Below are positions 22,886 through 27,939 of a stretch of DNA of 27,939 nt, piece after piece. Both the position numbers and the translations under genes were made by a program. The stretch's first letter is position 1. Each line of letters opens with the position of its first letter. The notes beneath the pieces are model-generated. The model worked only from the letters and a program-made list of their open reading frames with translations. It did no database searches and was not told the origin of the DNA. The stretch comes from 4484-232 sp964486555. GTDB taxonomy: Bacteria; Thermotogota; Thermotogae; Thermotogales; Thermotogaceae. The stretch covers positions 1 to 27,939 of the forward strand of contig CAZANP010000021.1 of assembly GCA_964486555.1 (NCBI GenBank), given 5' to 3'.

Positions 22886-24163
22886 ATGAGACGATTTCTA
22901 GTTTTACTATTGATCGGCCTCATTATGGCCAGTGTTTGGGCTGCGCGCGAGTTGATCATTTTCCATTGGTGGACAGCTGGTGGAGAAAGGGAAGCAGCTG
23001 ATGCTATGTTCAAAGCCTTACACGAAAAATATCCTGATATAAAGATTGTAGAAAATCCAGTAGCAGGTGGAGGTGGAGTTAGTCATAGGGTCGTGCTTCA
23101 ATCGAGGCTTGCTGCTGGTATACCACCAGATACTTGGCAAACTCTGGGAGGAGCTGAGTTGAAATCATACGTTGATGGAGGATATCTTGAACCATTGGAT
23201 GAACTCTACAAAGAGTTAAATTATTGGGATGTAATACCTAAACCTCTAGCAAATGCTGTGACTATTGGAGGACATCCTTACTCAGTACCACTGAACATGC
23301 ACATTCAAAACATACTTTATTACAATAAAAAACTCTTCGAAGAATTGGGACTCAAACCGCCTAAGAGTTTTGATGAGCTCATAAACGTTCTGAAAGCCAT
23401 CAAAAAGGCTAAACCGAATATGTATCCATTAGCGTTAGGAACAAAAGAAAAATGGGAAGCAGCTTTTGTATTGGATAGTATAATACTGGAAGTTGGAGGC
23501 CCCGAGTACTATGTGAAACTCTACAAAGGGCTCATCGACGTAAAAAAAGATCCTGTGTTCAGAAAAGCATTGGAAAAACTCAAAGAACTTATACCGTATG
23601 TGTATCCATATCATGCAAGTCTTACTTGGGATGAAAGTTGTGGTCTCCTAGTATCGGGAGATTCCGCTATGGTAATCATGGGTACCTGGGCTATCGGATA
23701 TTTCCAAACCAGGGGTTGGAACCCTGGTGTAGAATTCGGTGCGACAACCTTTCCTCAAGTACCTGAAAGAATCCTTCTCTTCCATCCAGATACTTACGGC
23801 TTGGCCAAGAATGCCCCACATCCTGATACCTGTTTAGATTGGTTAAGGGTGGTTGCTTCTTCAGAGCTTCAGATCCCAACTGATGTAACACAAGGAGGGC
23901 TTTTCGCTAGATTGGATATAGATCCTAAAAACTTCCCAGATCCGATCAGACAGGAGCTACAAGAATACGTGAGGAAACATCCTGACAAGCTGATCCTTGA
24001 TCAGCATGGAAGTATCGCACCTATGTCCTTCACACAAGCTTATTGGGATGCCATCGCTGCGTTCCTCGTAGAACCAAACATCGAAAAAACTATCAACAAT
24101 GTGGCCACACTCTTCACTATCTACAACGTTAAGGAAGAAGCCGCTTGGTATCAGTGGCCATGA
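22886..24163 (+). CDS. Glucose-type ABC transporter substrate-binding protein (GtsA-like)
   Basis: A 425-residue exported sugar-binding protein. The signal peptide is MRRFLVLLLIGLIMASVWAA, followed directly by the mature start RELIIFHWWTAGGEREAA. HWWTAGGE, GGGVSHRVVLQSRLAAGIPPDTWQ and VPLNMHIQNILYYNKKLF are hallmarks of the glucose/mannose-binding branch (GtsA of Pseudomonas, the Thermus glucose-binding protein). Glucose or a close hexose is thus the likely ligand, though xylose is possible. ATG 22886 has GGGGGGAG (22873-22880) at the right distance; GTG 22880 overlaps it. First gene of ABC operon 2. Confidence 0.9.
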   Translation: MRRFLVLLLIGLIMASVWAARELIIFHWWTAGGEREAADAMFKALHEKYPDIKIVENPVAGGGGVSHRVVLQSRLAAGIPPDTWQTLGGAELKSYVDGGYLEPLDELYKELNYWDVIPKPLANAVTIGGHPYSVPLNMHIQNILYYNKKLFEELGLKPPKSFDELINVLKAIKKAKPNMYPLALGTKEKWEAAFVLDSIILEVGGPEYYVKLYKGLIDVKKDPVFRKALEKLKELIPYVYPYHASLTWDESCGLLVSGDSAMVIMGTWAIGYFQTRGWNPGVEFGATTFPQVPERILLFHPDTYGLAKNAPHPDTCLDWLRVVASSELQIPTDVTQGGLFARLDIDPKNFPDPIRQELQEYVRKHPDKLILDQHGSIAPMSFTQAYWDAIAAFLVEPNIEKTINNVATLFTIYNVKEEAAWYQWP

Positions 24164-24185
24164 TTCTGCATTTTCTGATGATAAG

Positions 24186-24208
24186 GGCAGGGGTGTCAAG
24201 CCCCTGCC
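24186..24208 (+). terminator. Hairpin between binding-protein and permease genes of operon 2
   Basis: GGCAGGGG (24186-24193) and CCCCTGCC (24201-24208) form an 8-bp GC-rich stem with a 7-base loop, followed only by TTAATTT. It occupies the same place as the hairpin in operon 1 and probably works as an mRNA-stabilising element or leaky terminator. Confidence 0.65.
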
Positions 24209-24238
24209 TTAATTTATAAAATGCTAGGAGGTTAAAAT

Positions 24239-25138
24239 ATGGCAAAACGACGATCTGCTTTCATTTATTTTATAAAAAACTGGGCAATATTCCTGCTGCC
24301 TCTCTTGGTAACAATAGGATTTCTTTATTTCATGCTGTTTTGGACTATGTACGTGTCTTTTTCTGATTGGCGCGGAACGGCTCCTAACTATAAATTCGTT
24401 GGATTTAAATGGTATAAATTGATGTTCAGTATGGATAGATTTTGGACAGATTTCAAAAACAACATAAAGTGGCTTCTTATAGGAGTTTTACCAACTTTAT
24501 TTGCCGCACTATTAATAGCATATCTTCTTGAACTATCCGGTAGCAAGAAATGGGAAGCTTATATAAGAACTCTCATCCTTTATCCTTCTGCTATGTCATT
24601 TGTTGTTACGGGTACCATCTGGTCGTGGATGTACCAACCTGATAGAGGGGTAATCAATACGATTTTCGATGTTATGGGTCTTCACATGTTGAAAGGTCGT
24701 TTCATCACAAACCCAGAAACCGCAACTTATTGGTTGATACTGATCTTTATATGGCAATTTCTGGGACTTGCTGTGATAATATTTCAATCATCATTCAGAA
24801 GTTCTGAATTGCAAAGCATCGTCGAATCAGCCTTGGTAGATGGAGCTTCTCGAATGAGAATACTCTTCCAAATAATTGTGCCTAACATAAGAGGAGGCAT
24901 TTTAATCCTTGCCAGTTTGCTTCTGATATCTGCTCTGAAAGTTTTCGATATTGTCTATATTGTTACTTTTGGAGGACCTGGTTATTCTACCGACGTGTTG
25001 GCTTTCTTTATGTTTATCGCAACCTTTCAACAGCACTTAGTCTCCCTTGGAGCAGGTCTCAGTATGATCATATTCCTGATGGCTTTCGTTATAGTAGTTC
25101 CTTACACTATCTATGCCTTCCGGAGGTGGTTTGCATGA
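24239..25138 (+). CDS. Sugar ABC transporter permease (GtsB-like)
   Basis: A 299-residue membrane protein with six predicted transmembrane segments. LFWTMYVSFSDWRG near the N-terminus and YPSAMSFVVTGTIWSWMYQPDRGVINT are typical of glucose-type GtsB permeases. The EAA loop is VESALVDGASRMRILFQIIVPNIRGG (around 196-221). AGGAGG at 24227-24232 precedes ATG 24239. About half of its 13 arginines use CGN codons, unlike the permeases of operon 1. It overlaps the next permease by 4 bp. Confidence 0.95.
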   Translation: MAKRRSAFIYFIKNWAIFLLPLLVTIGFLYFMLFWTMYVSFSDWRGTAPNYKFVGFKWYKLMFSMDRFWTDFKNNIKWLLIGVLPTLFAALLIAYLLELSGSKKWEAYIRTLILYPSAMSFVVTGTIWSWMYQPDRGVINTIFDVMGLHMLKGRFITNPETATYWLILIFIWQFLGLAVIIFQSSFRSSELQSIVESALVDGASRMRILFQIIVPNIRGGILILASLLLISALKVFDIVYIVTFGGPGYSTDVLAFFMFIATFQQHLVSLGAGLSMIIFLMAFVIVVPYTIYAFRRWFA

Positions 25139-25956
25139 TCAAAAACAGAAGGATACAATGGATATTTTTCACGGTTGTTCTCATTCTCTCTGTGATCTAT
25201 CTTCTCCCAATATACGTTATGCTGGTTACTTCACTTAAAACACCTTACGAAATAACTCAAAGATTGTACTTGATTCCCAGTCTTAAGCCTCAGTTCAGTA
25301 ATTACGTGCAGGCTTTCAAACGTATTTATCCTTCGTTGATAAATTCTATAATTATCGCATCGACCGTTACGGGACTAGCAACTTTTTTCGGTGGACTCGG
25401 GGGGTACTATTTAAGTCGAAGCAGAACGAGGTTTTCTAAAGTTCTCTTCATACTAGTAGGTATTACCCTGTACCTTCCATATCAAGCTGTTTTAATACCA
25501 CTGGTTCAAATAGCCGCTAAAACTGGTATGGCTCTGACACATTGGGGTATGATTTTCAGTTACTCCATTCTCAACATTCCATTGGCATCTGTCCTGATGG
25601 GAACCTTCTTTTTCTCAATCCCACGAGAACTGGAGGAGGCTGCTGAAGCTGATGGTGCGAGTAAACCGCAGATTTTCTTTCGGATAGTTTCCCCTCTTTC
25701 TTTACCTGGATATGCTTCAACCGCAATATTGATATTCACACAGGTTTGGAATGAATTCTTGCTAGCCCTTTGTCTTTCTACACCAGAAACCACGACTGTA
25801 CAGGTGAAATTAGCGGAGATAAAAGGAAGTTTCGTAGCACTTTACAACATCCAGATGGCCGCAGCTCTCATAGGAGTGATCGTACCTTTACTTTTGTTCC
25901 TCCTTCTAGGTCGTTACTTCATCCGCGGTATCTTAGCTGGTGCTTTGAAGGGATGA
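25135..25956 (+). CDS. Sugar ABC transporter permease (GtsC-like)
   Basis: A 273-residue membrane protein of the MalG/GtsC group. YLLPIYVMLVTSLKTPYEI is the usual first loop, ELEEAAEADGASKPQIFFRIVSPLSLP the EAA loop and GRYFIRGILAGALKG the typical C-terminus. ATG 25135 is chosen because CGGAGGTGG (25121-25129) is placed for it and it overlaps the upstream stop as ATGA; GTG 25126 lies inside that site. Six of its 11 arginine codons are CGN. No ATPase gene follows; the operon ends here. Confidence 0.95.
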   Translation: MIKNRRIQWIFFTVVLILSVIYLLPIYVMLVTSLKTPYEITQRLYLIPSLKPQFSNYVQAFKRIYPSLINSIIIASTVTGLATFFGGLGGYYLSRSRTRFSKVLFILVGITLYLPYQAVLIPLVQIAAKTGMALTHWGMIFSYSILNIPLASVLMGTFFFSIPRELEEAAEADGASKPQIFFRIVSPLSLPGYASTAILIFTQVWNEFLLALCLSTPETTTVQVKLAEIKGSFVALYNIQMAAALIGVIVPLLLFLLLGRYFIRGILAGALKG

Positions 25957-25960
25957 TGGT

Positions 25961-25997
25961 CTTGAACTTTGATTCTAATAATATGTTCTAGTTTTTT
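25961..25997 (+). terminator. Weak candidate terminator of ABC operon 2
   Basis: CTTGAAC (25961-25967) and GTTCTAG (25985-25991) pair with one mismatch across a 17-base loop, followed by six T (25992-25997). The stem is poor, but position and T-run fit the end of the operon. Confidence 0.4.
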
Positions 25998-26281
25998 CAT
26001 TCAACGCAGTTAATATGTGAGATTGGTAATTCGGCCGAAATCAACGACAAGTTCTTATTGACGTTACTCTTTGTTAAGGATCTTTTTCCAACTTGTAAAG
26101 TAGTCAAGTTTTATTTTTGCAGTATCAATTCCTGTGATTTCCTTTTGATCAAATACAACCAATGGTGATAATAACTGGGAAAATTCCAATGCTAATACCT
26201 CGATCATAGGAATACTAAGGTTTATATAAAGCTGTATATGATTCGACAGAAACATATTGAGAAATCCAATTGAATTAATTA
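25998..26281. other. AT-rich region without a recognisable gene
   Basis: Together with the preceding 41 bases this makes about 325 bases without a supported gene. It is richer in A and T than its surroundings. On the - strand an open frame (about 26281-26064) reads plausible-looking but unrecognised sequence (SIPMIEVLALEFSQLLSPLVVFD, LDYFTSWKKIL); it may be a fragment of a lost gene. No promoter or RNA gene is evident. Confidence 0.4.
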
Positions 26282-26530
26282 TTGGAAACCTTTTTAACGA
26301 GTGTAATATGCACAACTGAGCATGCAAATTCTCCACTGGCTCGGAAATCTGATGTGGTAATAGAAACATTCTCTGGTGAAAATCCAATTCGAACGAGTGC
26401 TGGACGTTCCATTCTAGCCCAAATTTTTGCGATAGAGATCTTATCCGCATTTTTGTACCTCCTTGAACCAGATCTTGCAGTAAAAGCAGGCGAAGAAACA
26501 GCTAAAGCGGTTGTGAATAAGCTCTATTAG
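26282..26530 (+). pseudogene. C-terminal remnant of a SIS-domain sugar-phosphate protein
   Basis: The last 80 or so residues of a SIS domain remain. CTTEHANSPLARKSDVVIET corresponds to the strand-loop-strand before the ligand helix, and IRTSAGRSILAQIFAIEILSAFLYLL to the following S/T-rich loop and helix, as in RpiR-type regulators and sugar isomerase proteins. There is no proper start: the frame opens after a TAA at 26276-26278, only TTG 26282 could initiate, and it has no ribosome binding site. The N-terminal half of SIS and any DNA-binding domain are absent upstream. It therefore looks like the 3' end of a deleted gene. Its former role next to a sugar transporter may have been regulation. 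It ends one base before the convergent ATPase gene. Confidence 0.7.
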
Positions 26531-26531
26531 T

Positions 26532-27729
26532 TCATAATCGTAATAATTTCAAGCCTTCAATCAGAATGAGTCGATCCTTTTTNNNNNNNNNNNNNNNNNN
26601 NNNNNNNNNNNNNNNNNNNNNNNNNNNNNNNNNNNNNNNNNNNNNNNNNNNNNNNNNNNNNNNNNNNNNNNNNNNNNNNNNNGAAACTTTCGTGTTTTTC
26701 AATGAAATGCTTCCTGACATGATTCATGACGATTTCAGTGTTTCCTATCTCTATGTAACTTCTAAAAGGATAGACGAATTTAAACCAAAAATCTATGAAA
26801 TGATCTTTTATGAAATAAAGACCTTTTTTGCTTTTCTGGGGATTCTTTTCAAAAACAGGTACTCGTTTTTCGATCAAGTCAAGATCAGATAAAACTTTGA
26901 GATAATAGCCCAGTGAGGTTTGTTTAACACCAAGCTCGGCTGCTATTTGCGAAGAACGCCTCTTCCCCATTGCAATACTTCTCAGTATGGTGAAGTAACT
27001 ACCAATTTCCTTAACTTCATTAGAAAGAAGAAAGTACGGTTCTTCATAAAGATAGCTTCGTGGGTTCATAATATTTTCCTGAATGTTCCAAAATATATTC
27101 TTTGAGAAATCCAGAGTCTCGATGTATTTTGGGACACCTCCTGTTACCGCGTAAAACGATATGAGATCCTTTTCGTCTAATTCCTTGGCGAATTCCCTGA
27201 AATGCTTGAATGGAATCGGTGAAAGTTTTATCTGTGATGTCCTTCTACCGTATAAAGGACTCGAATAGGAAAGCACATGCTCGTACATCATCCCTACAAG
27301 TGAACCGCAGAGTATCAACATTATGTTTGAAGATGATAAAAATTCATCCCAAAAAGCTTGAAGCATGGAAGGAAATGCAGGATTTCCTTTGACAAGATAC
27401 TGAAATTCGTCTATGACCACGACAAGGCGTTTTTTCAAAGAACTTCTCGAGATCTCCCAAAAGATTCCTTTCCATGAAAGATCATTCGATGGATCGAGTG
27501 ATGGCACCTTCAAACTGAAATATGCTGTTTCCTGAAAGAGTTTTCTATTCTCATCATCACTAGTTTGAATGGCAAGGAAATACACGTGTTTTTTTCTTTT
27601 GATAAATTCTCTAATAAGCCTGGTTTTTCCAATTCGTCTTCTACCGTAAATGACGACAAAGCTCGCTTCGGATCTTCTGAATTCTCTCTCAAGATGATCA
27701 AGCTCTTCTTTCCTGTCTACGAACTCCAT
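26532..27729 (-). CDS. Arch_ATPase / DUF234 family ATPase (gapped)
   Basis: A COG1672-type P-loop ATPase. Walker A is GRRRIGKT (residues 29-36), Walker B VVVIDEF (103-109), then a sensor-like LILCGSL; a winged-helix segment (SQIAAELGVKQTSLGYYLKVLSDLDLIEKR) and the DUF234 start (YFIKDHFIDFWFKFVYPF) follow. The gene is cut by 100 N at residue ~349 (HESF). Beyond the gap, the frame ending at 26532 reads KKDRLILIEGLKLL, which fits the C-terminal strand of DUF234, so I extend the gene to there rather than to the stop at 26557. DUF234 is related to restriction-like nucleases. Function is unknown; these genes are common in archaea and Thermotogales. GGGAGGAG precedes ATG. Confidence 0.85.
26583..26682. 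other. Assembly gap, 100 N
   Basis: Exactly 100 unknown bases in the DUF234 part of the ATPase gene. The likely C-terminal frame after the gap differs from the one before it, so the gap length is again a placeholder. Confidence 0.98.
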
Positions 27730-27748
27730 GATCGTCTCCTCCCGAAAT

Positions 27749-27787
27749 ATTATTGTCTAAACAATAATTGTTTCAACAATAATTATA
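27749..27787 (-). promoter_or_regulatory. Clustered palindromes over an extended -10 promoter
   Basis: ATTATTGT (27749-27756) and ACAATAAT (27761-27768) are perfect arms around CTAA; ATTGTT (27767-27772) and AACAAT (27775-27780) around TC. The unit AACAATAAT is also repeated directly 15 bases apart (27760 and 27775). On the - strand TGGTATAAT (-10 at 27787-27782) is an extended -10 box for the ATPase gene, so the palindromes cover its start site. This is a strong candidate for a repressor operator. Confidence 0.65.
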
Positions 27788-27819
27788 CCACTCATAAATT
27801 AAAGAAATTATCCTCTATT

Positions 27820-27848
27820 TTCAAAATCTTTTTCGAGTATGATAAAAT
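27820..27848 (+). promoter_or_regulatory. Candidate promoter of the dehydrogenase gene
   Basis: TTCAAA (27820-27825) and TAAAAT (27843-27848) are 17 bp apart, 32 bases before the start codon. Confidence 0.5.
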
Positions 27849-27880
27849 GTTAATAAGATAAACCTAATTGGAGGGATACC

Positions 27881-27939
27881 ATGAAAGTTGGAATCGTTGG
27901 CATGGGTAAAGTCGGATCGAGCATAGCTTTTTCCATTTT
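27881..27939 (+). CDS. Lactate/malate dehydrogenase family protein, N-terminus only
   Basis: Only 19 codons are in the window: MKVGIVGMGKVGSSIAFSI. GxGxVGSS.AF is the NAD-binding loop of L-lactate and malate dehydrogenases and resembles the T. maritima lactate dehydrogenase N-terminus. Other NAD-dependent Rossmann enzymes cannot be excluded from so short a piece. GGAGGGAT (27870-27877) serves ATG 27881. It is divergent from the ATPase gene and shares the palindrome-rich intergenic DNA. Confidence 0.65.
   Translation, partial: MKVGIVGMGKVGSSIAFSI

Noticed and set aside
26064..26450. 128-codon - strand frame through the AT-rich junction
   Set aside because: Its first part is antisense to the SIS remnant and no ribosome binding site is seen. 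The distal part (26281-26064) looks more protein-like, so I mention it as a possible fragment but do not call a gene.
1..27939. CRISPR arrays, tRNA and rRNA genes, insertion sequences
   Set aside because: I looked for regularly spaced repeats, tRNA-like cloverleaf ends, rRNA motifs and transposase motifs and found none.

Overview
The window looks like a Thermotoga-type chromosome segment (order Thermotogales). The evidence is a lysine riboswitch closely resembling the structurally characterised Thermotoga maritima one, GGAGGTGAT-type ribosome binding sites, dense operons with 4-bp ATGA overlaps, and strong AGA/AGG arginine codon preference in most genes. It is a draft scaffold: three runs of exactly 100 N (17774-17873, 20718-20817, 26583-26682) interrupt three genes. 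At least two of these gaps are probably longer in reality, judged from the protein families.

Region 1 (1-1393): the 3' end of a flavodiiron-type flavoprotein, then an MntA/HepT-type nucleotidyltransferase-HEPN toxin-antitoxin pair.

Region 2 (1496-9221, + strand): a lysine riboswitch with overlapping antiterminator and terminator controls asd-dapF-dapA-dapB-dapH-lysC-class III aminotransferase-lysA. The convergent operon on the - strand (11909-9213) supplies the remaining enzyme, an M20 N-acetyl-diaminopimelate deacetylase, plus a NYN/PIN-fold putative ribonuclease and a secreted SYLF-domain protein. Together these give every step from aspartate to lysine by the N-acetyl variant of the diaminopimelate pathway; only the deacetylase lies outside the riboswitch transcript.

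Region 3 (11926-17536): a CBS/DRTGG-containing family II inorganic pyrophosphatase with an EamA transporter; a secreted protein of unknown function divergent from a rhomboid protease (27 bp apart); and a - strand operon of a possible FliK-like protein, a free-standing FlhB C-terminal-domain protein and a DHH phosphoesterase.

Region 4 (17537-25956): two carbohydrate ABC importer operons, each with a binding protein and two permeases but no ATPase, so both must use an ATPase encoded elsewhere. The first ends in a fused GlmU-like nucleotidyltransferase/phosphohexomutase. The second resembles glucose-type GtsABC importers and has different arginine codon usage in its permeases. Both have a hairpin between the binding protein and the first permease, as expected if the binding protein is made in excess.

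Region 5 (25957-27939): an AT-rich junction carrying the orphaned C-terminal remnant of a SIS-domain sugar-phosphate protein, an Arch_ATPase/DUF234 ATPase gene broken by an assembly gap, a cluster of palindromes over its promoter, and the start of a lactate/malate dehydrogenase-family gene.
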